DNA of 64,000 nucleotides from Metopolophium dirhodum (taxonomy: Eukaryota; Arthropoda; Insecta; Hemiptera; Aphididae): contig NC_083564.1 of the NCBI RefSeq assembly GCF_019925205.1, forward strand, positions 28,310,447 to 28,374,446, read 5' to 3'. Position numbers and translations under genes: made by a program. Numbering within the stretch: the stretch's first letter is position 1; each line of letters opens with the position of its first letter. Shown piece by piece: positions 38,579 to 52,100 of this stretch. The notes below the pieces were generated by a model that was not told the DNA's origin, made no database searches, and worked only from the letters and a program-made list of their open reading frames with translations.

Positions 38579-41500
38579 CTACGACAGAAACGGATTTGGT
38601 GACGGCACAAGTGGTGGTGGCAAAGTCGAAGTAGTTGGACCACTGAATGCAGATGGAGCTGTTGGTTGATTGGCAAATGGAGGTTGTGGTGTTAAACCAA
38701 ATGGATTTGCCATGCCTAAAATATTAAAAAAAAAAAAAAAACTAGTACAATGTAGTAAATATAACAATATAACTGTATAAGACTTATACAATTAATATTG
38801 TATTAGGTTCTATCACATCTAAATTTAAGCAACTATAAACAGTTAAATTGTGTTATTAATAATTTTAGATCATTAATTACAATATGAGAGATGTTAATAA
38901 CCTAATTATTTTACCAACAATGGATATAAATAAAAGTTATAAACAATTATCCTATTATGTAATGATGTAATATAACATTACGGTTAAATTATTAAAAGAA
39001 AAATATACATACCAGGTGGTCGTATTTGTGCAACTGGTGCTGTATTAATAGGAGCTGTCACTAGGTTATCCAAATTTACTAAAGCAGAATTTTCCCCTAA
39101 GAAACTATGTGGTGTCTTTTTCCCAGACGTTGAACTTTGTGAAGTTCCTAGTAGTTCGTTATTTAAATGGGATAGGTCAAATGGATCCGAGGTAGGTTCT
39201 AAATAAATAAATGTAAAATAACATTTAACATTAATATTTAAATAACATATACATTTTAAAACAATTAACTAATATTTAAAAAATCTGATTCTATACATAC
39301 TCGCTTGTAATGACCGATTTCCTAAAAGAGCAAATTCATCAAATTCTTGATTCGGTTTGCTTAAAGGTTGAGCAATTGTTGCAGGAGCCCAAGGGTCTGG
39401 TGGAGTCATTGCTGCAGCTGATGTGTTTTGCGATAACCAAGGATGCACACCTTAAAAATAATTGTACAGAATTAAATGATTTTATTTACCATATACACAA
39501 TAATACAATAAGTGTATTTATTTTATACTAACCATTGTTTGCATTTGGCAATACATGAGTAGATGAAGTGGCATTTTGTTTTTGTGTAACAGGTGACCAA
39601 GGGTCAACAGCTCGGCTCGGCGTTCCATTATTTAAATCTCCATTAGACCAATTTAAAGGCTGGAATAAAAAATGTCTTAGTTATGGATTGAGTTTTTTAA
39701 TGTTTAGTACTTTAATGAAAGACCGATAAATAGATGGTAAAATTGTTTTAATTATTCATATATTAATGATTATTGGTTTAATAATATTTTTTGAATAGTA
39801 CATAATATATAAATATTAAACTATTTTTAATTTATTTCATTTGAATAGCTTTTATTTATTGTATATATTAATCACGGCTCAATAACAAATAATTATAGAT
39901 TAATATTTTATTATTAATAATGAGTTCTGGTTTTAGTTTACATTACCTGTGGTTGAGTTTTTATTGGCATACCCCATGGGTCTGCTGTTGTTCCTGTTGC
40001 ACCATTTTGATCTGCATCATTGTCTAGATCAATTCCCAATAGGTCCAACATATTACTGCTCTTGCCACTACTACTATTAGCTCCAGATTCTGAACCACTA
40101 CTAGCAATATTGTTTGTTAATTAACCCAAATAAACATATTTACTTTTTTTTATTTAAATTATAATGAATTTGAATTTACTTGAATTCATTTTCACTTTGA
40201 GACAGTGCCAGTTTTAACCGCACATCGTCACTACGTCTTTTTTGCTCTTCTTGTTCAGCTTCTTCCCTAGACATAGCTAAAGCTAGTTGTAATTGTAATT
40301 CTTCTTCACCAACAGTCTGCGGACGAGCACTTTCTAGTTCCGCTGAAATATATATATAACATGTATTTAATGGTTAAATAATTTTACAAATGAAAATTAA
40401 TATACGAATAACAACATTATATTGATATTTGATATTTATTGTCTTTACTATAATTTATTATAAAAGCATAAATTGTTATAATAGAATTTTATGTTTTTTT
40501 ATCTAAAACAAAGTGTAGCAAATTTTTATTTAACCCAATATTAAAAGGTAAATATAAAACTAAACAAATAGATTGTACAATCAAAAAGAAAAACACTGGT
40601 ATTTTTTATATTGTTAAAAACCACTACTCAAATTAAAATAATAAAATATCCGAACAGGAAATAGTAAATAAGTGTTGGGCACTCATCTTGCTATGCTCAC
40701 CTTGAGCTTAGATAGTATTGTAAACATTATACATAGTAGAAAATTAAAATGTAGTTTATGAAATGATACCAAGTATAATTTTAACTGAACTTAGTTAAAA
40801 TTATATTGGATTACACATCTTTAAACTTGTGAACCTAACTAAAGAATAAATTTGATAACATTTTAAATCAATTAGGTGGTTTTTAGCACAAAAAAATAAG
40901 GTATCACCCTAGTTAAATTAAAAAACAATAAAGTGAAAAAAAATATTATCCTGAATGATTTCATATTAAGTTCTTCATCAAATCTTATATTATCTGAAAG
41001 TTCATAAGTTTGGGAAAAAATTTTGTTACACTAAGTTAAACATAAATAGAAACAAAAAATTCCACCATTCTGACCTTTAAACAAATACAATAACAATCAA
41101 CAAACCTTTTACAGGAGGTCGTGTATCATATAAACCATAGGAATCTCGGAACTACAAAAAATAAATAAACTATTATTTTATGATTTACAAAATTATGCAT
41201 TTATACTTATAGAACTTATCTTAAACATAAAATAGTACAATGATTTTAATACTTTCAATATATATTTTTTTTATTAATTAAAATAAATTTTTTTTTTCAA
41301 TAGTTATTGTTTGTATTTAATAATTTAGAGAGGAGAGTAAAGTCAGGGTAAAGTAGATCCCAAAAAGTAAGAATACTTGTAGATTTACCTTTTAAATTAA
41401 AAGAATTGAACTATTTTAAAATGTATAATTTCAATAATCATAATATTACTATACTATACTATGGTTTAAAAATAATTTATTGTTATATACAAATACAATC

Positions 41501-42617
41501 ACTAAGTTGTTAATATTTTAATTACCAGTCTCAGAAGTATCATTAAAAGATTATACTACTATTATTATTGTTGCACAATTAGACATTAGTAGATAGTACA
41601 TGCATTTTTGTTGTAAACCATAAAATCTTACGTAATGAACTTACCAATGGATACTTAGGACTTTGTGGAGTTGTCTAATGAAATGTATAGCGTAAAAACA
41701 AAAATAAAGAAAATACATAATAACCACCACCATCATTAAATTACTTAAATATAATACAAATAAAAAATCTTTACATTTCCATCACTGCCAAAACTAGAAA
41801 TTTTTTGTGCAGATCGTTCTTTTGCTTTAATTGCACGCGCTCGTTCTGTCTTTAATCGTTCATCATCATCTAATAAAGCTACTAGTTGTGTAGCTGTATC
41901 TCTTACTCTCTGTCCTTTATCTTTATTGTCCTCTATATGTTGAAATGTTTCTAATGTTTTAATAGCAAAACGATTTTCCTTGCATTGTTGCGCAACCTTA
42001 AAAAAACATAAATCATTAATAAGATTATAACTAAAAATATGGATTATAATATACTTTTTCACTGCCAGTCTTTATTAAATATTCTAGAAGAATAAGTGCT
42101 TTATGAACATGCCGCCAGTTACGTCCATGATCATTAAGTCGTTTCCAAAGAATGGCCATAATTTCAGAAAAGGCAACTACATTATAAGTTAAGTCGGCAA
42201 TTTCAGCCATTAGCGTACTGCTTGGACCCCACTGATCATTGCTAGTTGCCTCTCGCACTTTTACCTAAAATACAATCTGTGTAAATAATTTTTTGTAGAC
42301 TTGTGCCTAACTTATTTTCTTGTTAAATAAAATATAATTATTTCGTTTTTTATTTTTGAAGCGTGACTAATAAGATTTAACATACAATATTCTAGGTCAA
42401 CATATTAATGATAATTTATTAGTATAATTTGAAGTATGTGAGATATATATGTATACATAATATACTAAGTTCATTTAACAGTAGGAACATACATTTATCA
42501 TGAAAAAATAGAATTAAAAACTATACTAACCTGAGCATCAGAGTAATTATGTGCTATGTTTTTAATATTTCTCCTTAGTCCAGCAACATTAACTTGCATT
42601 TCTTCACGCTTCTTCAT
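38579..42617 (-). CDS. lqf: Epsin (clathrin endocytic adaptor, liquid facets homologue)
   Basis: Epsins bind PI(4,5)P2, bend membrane and link ubiquitinated cargo (including Notch ligands) to clathrin. Minus-strand exons: 42617-42531, 42264-42055, 41996-41775, 41674-41645, 41151-41106, 40342-40180, 40100-39947, 39659-39533, 39450-39301, 39198-39013, 38715-38579. All phases agree, giving 503 residues. The ENTH domain (about residues 1-165) starts MKKREEMQVNVAGLRRNIKN and includes KVREATSNDQWGPSS and LLEYLIKTGSEKVAQQ. Two ubiquitin-interacting motifs follow (EEELQLQLALAMSREE and DDVRLKLALSQSE). LLGIDLD fits a clathrin box. DPW motifs (ADPWGM, VDPWSP, PDPWAP) and SDPFDL suit AP-2 binding. Two NPF motifs (ANPFGL, PNPFLS at the C-terminus) bind EH domains. 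Exon 4 is a 30-base microexon (TTPQSPKYPL) that may be alternatively used. A TAG acceptor lies directly before the ATG, so the 5'UTR is spliced. Confidence 0.96.
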
Positions 42618-45600
42618 CTAAAATTTAAAATATATATTAGGTATAGAATATAAAAATGTAGAATATACTTAATTGCGAATTGAGTTTTATTTAAAATATT
42701 TATATAATGAAGACAAATTGACAGACATTGATTGTTCTGTTTATTTTAAAATTAATTTTTAACTAAACAATTAGGAATATTAAATGCTTATGATTTATGT
42801 GAATTACACTTTAATTAAACTTTAAAAAAAAACCAATTAAAAATATGTCAAGCAAAGTAATTATAAATTATTAATTACAGCAACAGTAACAGGCTTATAA
42901 CAGTAAATATCAAATAATTTAGATAGGTAAGGTACATGCCAATTATACGTGCCAACATTCAGTATCTTGAAATGGTGTTAAGCTCAGTTAAATCATAGTT
43001 AATTAATTGTTATATGCTAAACAATGTTTTTATTCATTAATTTCTTAGAAATGTATGCCAATTATTAATAATATAAAAACGTTGAAATATTTAACATACT
43101 TATATAAATTATTGGTCTTATTTAAATGTTATCATTCAAATATTCAATTAATTATTTTATATGTCAATGATTTTAAAAATTGGTTAGGTAGTATTTATTT
43201 TTGTTGTAGAGCTTTTTGTTTTATATTAAATACAATTGTAACCTAACCTGCCATATGAAAATTTATTGATTATTGAAACCTTAAATTAGTTAAAGAAATG
43301 TAAATTTATATGCATACCATAAGTATTATAACTAATGCAGTACTTATAATGTTCATTTTTTTGGAGTTAAGATTATTAGTACCTAATCGCTTATAAGTAA
43401 GTACCAACAAAATTACGTATTAAAAAAATTAATTTTGTTTTTAATATTTTTGTCTTTAAGATACAGTGTTTTAATTACCTAAGTCAATTTAAAAAGCAAG
43501 AACATTAATTAACCTTATAAGTTATAACACATACTCAGATATAAGGTTCTTTTGCTCAAGTAAATAAAATTGGTTTAGGTATTTCCATGAACTATTTTTT
43601 AGATATTACTAATATAGGTATTATCTAAGTTTAAGCATTTAAATGTCACTGTTATCTACTAGAAATAGTATTTTTGAAAAATACAAAGTTTGCTTCTTTA
43701 AATTGTTAATACTGATTAACTTAATTGTCTTAATTATAGTACTTATAAGGAAATCATTATAAGGTTATGCTTAAATGTATACATTTTTTAAAAACCTAAT
43801 TCCTATTTCAAGTTACTATACCTAATTGATTTCATAGAGAAATTGTATAGGCTAGTAGGAATACAAAATAGAAGTTTTATGTTATGGCACATCCTTAAAT
43901 TTATGTACATGACTACAATCACTTATTTTACAAGTGAAAGTAATGATACCTACTATTTCTTTTAAATATTATAAAAACAAAGAGATAATTATACAATTAA
44001 TTATTATTGATCAACTAAAACACCAAGTAAAACACTGAGGTGAACTATTTAATATGAATAAGTACACCTTATATGATATATTTCATTCATAATACAATTC
44101 AATAGGTTAAGTACCTACCTAATTTGATTAAAATTTAATAATCTAAAATATTGAGTAGAAAACAAGGATATATTTTACACTTAGGTAATTAATAATTATA
44201 ATCATATGGTGGTCAAGGCCATAACTAAGGGAGGAATTGGCAGTTAACCCCCTCCCCCTGAATTTTTTTTACATTATTATAACTAAGATAGCAAGTTTGC
44301 TATAAACCTTAGAAAAGTTTTATATATTTAAAGCTTCCATTTTTTACTTAAAATTACAGCCTTGATCGTTGATGGTGCTATCTACTTAGGTATTATTATT
44401 GTTTACAATTAGCGTATTATACTTAAGTACAAATAAATAACAATTGTGAAATACCTAACACTGAATATATGGTTGGGATGAACAATATTGAAATGGAGAA
44501 TTAACTTTATGAACATTTCAAATGTTATTAACATCAGTCTTTAAGTTAAGGTATCTATATGGCGTAATAGCATAGTTCTTTAGATTTATAATCACATCAA
44601 CAATATATACTAGACATGTAGACAAATACCATTGTACTGAAAACATTATTGTAATGTACAAGATAAGCAAACAGAATACAAAATTCATCAAGGACACTTA
44701 AATTCTTAAAGGAATTTTGACCAAGAATACGAGTTATCTTTAAAGTGCCTACTTATGGCATAAATAAGGTATGGTTATTAAAATATATAAGCAACCAATC
44801 ATTAACAATCAACACTTATGCTTTACTCATTATTTCTGACAAATATATAATTGTACAGAGAATTATTAATAATGATTAATATATCAGGTAGACTATTATG
44901 ACTATAATTTTTAATGTATCTGCTGTAATACTTTACTCTTTTCAGATTAAATAGGATTAGACTAACATGTATGATAATCAAAAGCTGTATTTGTTTTGAT
45001 TAACTACAAGTACAATACGAGATTAAAGAAAAAATGTTTATTGTAAGTATTACATTAGATAAGTGACAATTTTAGTGAACGCTGATTAAGTTAAACTCAA
45101 CTCTAAAGCCAGGGAATAATATGAATACAATTGAATAGAATACATAATACCTATATAAAAAAAAAACAAGAAGTTTTAATATGATTTCTGAAGGTAATCA
45201 ACATTTTTTATATTTGAGAAACTAGCTTACCTACTATAAAAGCATTTTGGTTTTTATTAATTAGATTTAATTTATGAGTACCTATGTTAGGTATAACTTA
45301 TAAATCTTATTTGTTATACATTTGTCTCCAGCATATGCATTAAATTGGGCAATTTAAATTTCTAACAAGGTTGATGTGATGAAATAAGATATTCCGTGTC
45401 CAGGTTTGCTGTCGGTTGTGCAAAACATAGAGGTTTAGATTATTGTTGGCAGTAAAGGACAAACATTCACACTTTGTCCGACCAGCATGACTACCGGTGC
45501 TTATATAAGTACAAGTTTAATAGGAACGAATACGTGATTCGTCACGTCTATCATCGTTAGCACGATAGGATTGCACTAGGCTTCAGCTTCATTGATACTA

Positions 45601-45648
45601 GGATTTCTGCGTAGGAGGATGACACACAAATCACCGCTAGTTACTCAC
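42618..45648. other. Probable long 5'UTR intron of epsin
   Basis: A consensus donor on the minus strand (GTGAGTAA, 45648-45641) and the acceptor at 42618-42619 would bracket this 3-kb intron. It is AT-rich. It contains one transposon-end-like piece at about 44217-44275 (AGTTAACCCCCTCCCCCTGA). No other gene was recognised. The ORF at 43055-43246 is a chance AT-rich frame. Confidence 0.5.
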
Positions 45649-46510
45649 CTCGATGACAACTGTTGATACCCGGACGCGTTCTCGAGATTGGATCGTGTTT
45701 TCCGGTCAGACAACGACGGGCATAATAATAATAATATGGTGTGCGCACACGCCGTTGTGCGTGTGGAATTACAACAGGAGAACGTTTCGAACACAAAATT
45801 ATCGCTCGCCGACGAAAAATCGCACCGAAGATTGACGATTGTTGCGCGAATCGCGGACGATGCACAATAGCGAATAATACGGATCGACGTCCGCCGCACA
45901 GTGACAGATTGAAAATCGCGAATTGTACTATTGTGTGTCCGTCGAGTCTATTATAGTATTATTATTGTGTTAAGTACGGCTATTTTACACATATATATAA
46001 ATCGCGTATTCGTGAGTGCCTTTGTGTGTGAGCGTTTTGCGCGATCGCCGTGTACTGCTGCACACAACACACTTACACACCTACTCGCGCGGTCCGCGGA
46101 CGTCGTCCTCCTCTTTTTCCGTGTGCGATATTTTGTTATTATTATGAATGAAAGGCGGCGGGAAGAGAGTGCGCCACAGAGGAATCGCCGAGTTGCCACT
46201 TAGCGAGCGCCGACCACTAATGCTACTATACTATATTTTACGTCTACTGGTATACGATACCGCCTGGTACACTTCTTGCCCTCCATGGTTATGCAGTACC
46301 GTGCGGCGGTGGTGGGCGCACGTTCAATCACTTCAATCCGTTCCACGGGCAGTCCGGCACGTCCGGACAACGCAAAATTACCGCGCCCCTTCTCTCCGCC
46401 GACCGACATTCCCACGAAAGCGATCTCTTATCACTTATCACTCCTTGATTCCGCGTTATCAAATAACAACGGTCGGCCGGTCGGTCTTCGACCTGTTGTA
46501 GCGTTGTGAT
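45649..46510. promoter_or_regulatory. GC-rich block: probable untranslated exon and promoter of epsin
   Basis: CpG-dense sequence in an AT-rich setting, directly upstream (minus strand) of a good GTGAGTAA splice donor. Many overlapping ORFs on both strands (45641-46509) reflect the base composition: none resembles a known protein and all contain abundant Arg, Thr and Ser. The likely reading is the epsin first exon and promoter. A bidirectional role toward NUDT1, 1.6 kb to the right, is possible but unproven. Confidence 0.5.
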
Positions 46511-48086
46511 CTATGCCATTCTATAGCTCTTAATAACTTAATGGGACCGTTGCTTTTTTATTAATTTTCATAATTTTAACGTTACAAATATTACAATACT
46601 TACAAACTTCATAGTTCCTAGTTCCTACTTCCTACTACCAAGTATCGAGCGCAACTGCACATTGCATAAGCACAAATCACTCTTGTCGGCTACCGAGTAT
46701 CGGCGTTATTGTACATTTCATTTTTATGGTAAATTTGACAGTGTGGCAATTTCTGTTCTATATATTTAATACAATCGTGTTACAATTTATTAAACGTTTA
46801 CAAGTCACGCTAATATTCGTTCCTAATTTGTTGTTTTTTTTTTACCATAATCATCGAGGTATGCTTGTTGACTTTTCTTCATTTAACTGAATACAAGACA
46901 GACAGTCCAGTAATTTTCACAAGCTCCATATCTTATAATTTCCATTTTCCACAAGTTTTTGTAGCCGCCTAGTAGCATTCTTACGCCGGCGTGAGTAAAG
47001 ATTTGTTGGTTTTATATAATATGATCACATGTCTCACAATCAATTTTGCTTGTTAGGTTTCAGATCTAATTTGTATGATATGTCCATATCTTTGACTAAT
47101 AATTATTATTTGGTTATTGATATTGAGAAATGTTTTCTATTAGGTATTTATAACATAGGTACTACTAGCTATAACAGCTAGTTATAACTAGTTACAGCTA
47201 TTTATAATCCTATTAATCTCCAATTATAGAAGGCCCCACATTCAAGAAAATTCAGGGGAGCATTAAGTATTTTTACCTTAAAAATAACATGATTTCAACT
47301 GTAACTACACCAATAATATATTATCAAGGAGTATCGATTTATAAAATTCTATAAAATTATAAATTATCAAATTCAAAAATTACAGTTGAAGATGATAAAG
47401 GGTTAGACCATAGGTGCAAATTGACTACATTTTTTATGGGGACTCAAGCCCCCTACCCATGGGCCAAATTGCTTAGTACCACAGAATATAAAAATTAGTA
47501 CTAATAACTAGATTTTGAACTGGGGGGACATGACCGACATTTAGGGGAACTAAGTCCCTCCAGAACCCCCCCCCCCCCATTTTCGTTAATGGTTAAGACC
47601 TGTTATCCCTTAATTATGGCCCCTTGATGCTTATTAATGAACGACCCCACAGGACAGTGGGCCAGTCTGCCTCTGAGCTATAGTGATAGACACTATTGAA
47701 TTTTTTATAATGTGCGTATTAACATTTTTGGAAAGTATTAGCATAGTGTTCTATGGTATTATATTATTGACTAATATTATTTTTTATTTACAATCTAAAA
47801 ACCATATAACGATATACTTATAATTAATTGTAAGACTTTTTTGATTATTGTAGTTGTTTATATTCATATTATAAAAAATAATTCCAAAGTTATTGTTATG
47901 CTTTCTAATAATACTTATTCTTATAGTCAAGTAGTGTATTTAATTTTATCAGCTATTTCTAAGTTTTGATTATTCAAATAATTATTTTAGTTGACTATAT
48001 TTGTATTTTTTTGGTGTATTAATGTTATTATCCACTTTGTTAATTATGTTTTTTTGTCTAGAAAATTAACACTGGAAAAATAAAAT
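46511..48086. other. Intergenic region upstream of NUDT1 homologue
   Basis: AT-rich, with one MITE-like copy at 47411-47591 listed separately. Short duplicated motifs of the type ACTAGCTATAACAGCTAGTT occur near 47163-47205. No coding sequence was recognised. A TTTTTTTGTCTAG acceptor at 48060 suggests a spliced 5'UTR for the next gene. Confidence 0.55.
47411..47591. mobile_element. Short MITE-like element, copy 2
   Basis: Matches the element at 5564-5738 along its length: TAGGTGCAAATTGACTA start, GGGGACTCAAGCCCCCTACC, TTGCTTAGTACCACAGAATA, GATTTTGAACTGGGGGGACA and a terminal C run. The right end has decayed (TTTTCGTTAATGG where copy 1 has TATTTGCGCCAATG). Confidence 0.85.
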
Positions 48087-49143
48087 ATGTTATCTTATCC
48101 TACATATTTTGAGCTTTATCCTCGTAAATTGATGACATTAACTTTCATAATCAAAAATGATGAAGTCTTATTGGGTATGAAAAATCGTGGTATGGGAAAA
48201 GGTAAATGGAATGGATTTGGCGGCAAAAAGGAACCCAATGAAACAATTTTTGATGCTGCCAAACGGTAAACAATTTTTTAAACAGATATAATTATAAAAA
48301 TATTTTTAAATATTTTAATAATATAATTATACAATACTATAACAGCAATAATAAAAAATACTAATATTTATTTTCAGAGAGGTAAAAGAAGAATGTGGAT
48401 TGGATGCCATATCTATGAAAAAAATTGGTATTATAGATTTTGAGTATATTGGATCAAATGAAATTTTGGAAGGCCATATATATTTATGTGATAAATTTAA
48501 AGGTCACATAGTTGAATCAGATGGTAAAAATAAAATATTTTTGAACTTATACTTCTATTACTTAACTAATTATCTAATTAATTATTTTATTTTAGAAATG
48601 GCACCAATAAAGTGGTTCAAAATTAATCAATTTCCATTGGACAACATGTGGGTTGATCATAAATGTTGGTTTCCTATGGTATTAAAACAAATTCCATTTA
48701 AAGCACATTTCAAGTATTTAGATGATGATACCATCGTGGATAGTACCATCAATTTATTAAGCATTCTCAAAAAGACCAAAGAAATTTTGGTTAATGTTAT
48801 TGTTAAAAAAGATAACAAAATACTTATTTCTAATAATATTGAAGAATCTAAAATCTTTACACAGCATCAAAAAGTTACAAAAGGAGAGTCTTTGGAAAAT
48901 GTAGCCTTAAGGTGAGTTTGAACATTGGTGAACATTGATGATACATTAAATTTGTATTGTTTTAGATATTTAAAAAGTAATTATGAAATAACTATTGATG
49001 AGGTACCAAAGATGGCTGTTGTTAATGTTGAACTCACTGATATCTATTCTAAGCCATCTATAATTCAAGAACTCCATATGTTTGTTTTGGACGTTTCAAA
49101 ACTAAAAAAATTTACATTAACAAATGGTAGATTTTTAAATTAA
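48087..49143 (+). CDS. NUDT1: MTH1/NUDT1-type Nudix hydrolase with extra C-terminal Nudix-like half
   Basis: MTH1 (NUDT1) hydrolyses oxidised purine nucleoside triphosphates such as 8-oxo-dGTP, cleaning the nucleotide pool. Exons 48087-48265, 48378-48523, 48596-48911 and 48966-49143 join in phase and give 272 residues, against 156 in human MTH1. Residues ~16-155 align with the whole human protein: VLLGMKNRGMGKGKWNGFGG, the Nudix box GGKKEPNETIFDAAKREVKEECGL (split here: GGKKEPNETIF and REVKEECGL), ESDEMAPIKWF, and DNMWVDHKCWFPMVL as in the 8-oxo-purine pocket. The remaining ~110 residues (KEILVNVIVKKDNKILIS ... GESLENVALRYLKSNYEIT ... QELHMFVLDV) have the strand-helix rhythm of a Nudix fold. 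They lack the GG and REXXEE residues. ATG 48132 is an alternative start that would fit human MTH1 better. A further 3' exon cannot be excluded. Confidence 0.9.
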
Positions 49144-52100
49144 TTACTCGGGTGGTTTATTAGTTAGTTACAGTATAAGAAGGATTATGGTAGGTTTTTA
49201 CATAATTTTTAGGCTTTTAGCTATTGTAATTACGTTTTATATTGTTAAAGAAGAAAAAAATCAAAATTACACGAATATCTTTTTATTTTCAAAGGGGTTG
49301 GGGAAAATTAACAACAATTTTATATGATTTATGCCTTTGTAGTAAATATATACAAGAAGATGTTCTGAGGCAAAACTGATTAAATTTATACTGTCTCTAC
49401 TTCTAGACTTTATATTTTAAAGTTATAGTTTTTACTTAGTGAAATATTAAAATGTTTATGTTTTGTTAAGATCATCGATGGACCGATATAAACAACATAC
49501 CATTTTTTACAGATAAAAAGTTTTTGTCAACATTATTTAAGATGAAACCATTTAAAGCATATTTTCTAATTAACAATGATGACATTTTATGCAGCAAATA
49601 TTACAACAATTAATCAAGTAATTTATTAGTTGAATTTTTATTTATCCCCTTTGAAATTTGTGTTATAATATTATAATGTTTATTTTTTGTTTCAGTATCA
49701 ACTACAATGTTATTAGCTTACAATTATTTAAACAGTTTGGACTTAGATTATTTAGATATATGGAGTGCTATTTACATTAAATTTACATCATATTGTGTAG
49801 TTAATTTTTTTTTTTTAAAGAAATTAATTATTTGTTTTTGTATCGGAATAGAGTCCTATTGTAGGGGTTATTTGGAATTTGGCATTGTTCTCTGGCCTAT
49901 GGGAATCAGTGTCTTATTGTGATGTTTGTGTTGCATGAAGGGTTTATCGGAGGTTTTGTTTTCCCATCAGGTATCCATCTGGCATAAAGCCGGTTATCGG
50001 TGTTTTTACCGGTCAACATTGCAAACTGGTTACTGATTTTAAGACCTGTTTAAAATATGCATTTTATTTTGCATAGGAATTTTGTCAATATTAGGAAAAA
50101 AATGCATATTTCTTAAGTTTCATAATATTTTTAAAAAAAATTGATTTTTTTCTTTCTTAAGCTGTGTATTTTAATAATAATATTGAATATAAAACTCAAT
50201 ATTATTCAATGCAGGTATTTATTTTTATTGTCGCAGTCAACTATTAATTTAATGGCAACAGCGCAATGTGCATTTAATCTCTATCACGCTAATATTCCGA
50301 TGTATTATCTTTTTGAATATATTTTTTAACTATTTTTTCAGTTCAATAAAATATCAAAATTGTAAACAGTTTTCCGTCATATTTTAAATAATATAAATTT
50401 ATTTTTCCACAATAATTTATTTTTCTTTTAGTGCAAATGAATAACAAAATGTTAAATGGTTTTTTTTTTAAATTAAATTTTTTATAAATATTTATTTATA
50501 TATTATATGACATTTTTTCCTTTTTTAGCACCTATAACTTCTAAGCCCTACTCATAAGTCATAAACATGATTAATGGATTAATGGAGGCAAAAAACTAGT
50601 AAATTAATTTAATTAATATTAACTTATTTGATAGGTAATATCATTAAATAGTATTTATAATCAATGGTAATATTAAAAAGGTGGGTAAATGAATTTCACT
50701 CTGTTGTAAAGTAGGTTACAAGTGGAACACTTAATGTAGTATTACAGCCGTAGTAGATAGAACTAATATATTCTCTAATACCTACTAAATATCTTAGTCC
50801 TGTACTCCAATGTCAAACAACTAGTTATGTTTATAACTAAGCTTATTGGGGCTTACTAGTGTAGGTTGTAGGACTTTATTGTAACTATTGTAAATAATAT
50901 TTTTGAAATATACCTATTACTTTTTTAATATTCCATCAGAAAAGATACTGTTGAAGAAAATCTAAGTATTTTTACTGTCCTAAAAGGTGATGACAGACAC
51001 ACAAAATAAACACATAATTAAAAGTATCAATTAGGTACAACACTAATGTCTAATAATATATGGACCTAGGACGGCTAGATAGGTATTAAAATTGTATTTA
51101 TTTTAATTTGTTAATAGGACTTAATAATACCCGTGTATTATGTTTCCTATTATGCATCACAGCAAATTGTACATTCAAATAATCCATAGTATTATTTTAT
51201 TATTTTTAAATATTAGATAGATAGTTGGCTTATCATCAAATTGTAGGTAAAATTATTATTTAGGGCCTTATGTAAGGTTTTTTTAAATATTTAATTTAAT
51301 GCAAGTTGAATAAGTATTAAATTATTATTTACCATAACTGTACTATTTATAAATACAATTTTATTATTAGACTAAATTTTAATGGTATAAATTATATAAA
51401 TTAAATTTATGGATATTATCTATGCAATAAAGATAATAAACTAATTAGCATTATATTTTTATATACCTAAAACTTTCAAATTAGATCTATGTCTAACTTA
51501 ACTTATAAATCAAACAATATTTTACGTGTCAAAAATTACAACCATAATAATTTATTTGTTGCTGAACATTTTCAACATAGTATTCATATCAAAGTATTAA
51601 ACTAGTTTCCTATTTTTACTTTTGAATATAATAACTTCATAAAAACTGTATATGTTATACATAAATTAATTTTAACTTGGTTGGTTTAATGTAAACATAT
51701 TAAAATTTTTAATAAGGACTATTATATTATGTTCTATTATTGAGTACATAATATTATGCCTTATGTATACTAACAATTTGTAGGTATCTGATATAATAAT
51801 CGTGGTTATATACTATATAGACATATAGGGCCATAGGGGTCACCCCACGTGTCATTGTTGTCTCAGAAATAAATTGTTTTCCCACGATTATTTATTGTAT
51901 TCATTCATTAATTTTGTATTGTTTTAATTATGTCTAGTATTATTGTAGTAACGGTTTACTATTTATCATAATAATTAATTTTTTAAATCGTACACATTTG
52001 AAAAATGCATATTTGAAATAGGTTTATTCTAACGTGTTATTCACGAATATATATCGTCTCTGTCCAGTGGCGTAACCAGGGGAGGGTTTTGCGTGTTCTA

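Noticed and set aside
45641..46509. Cluster of overlapping ORFs of 60-117 codons on both strands
   Set aside because: They overlap each other in most frames, are Arg/Thr/Ser-rich because of the GC-rich composition, resemble nothing known and lie where an epsin 5' exon and promoter are expected.
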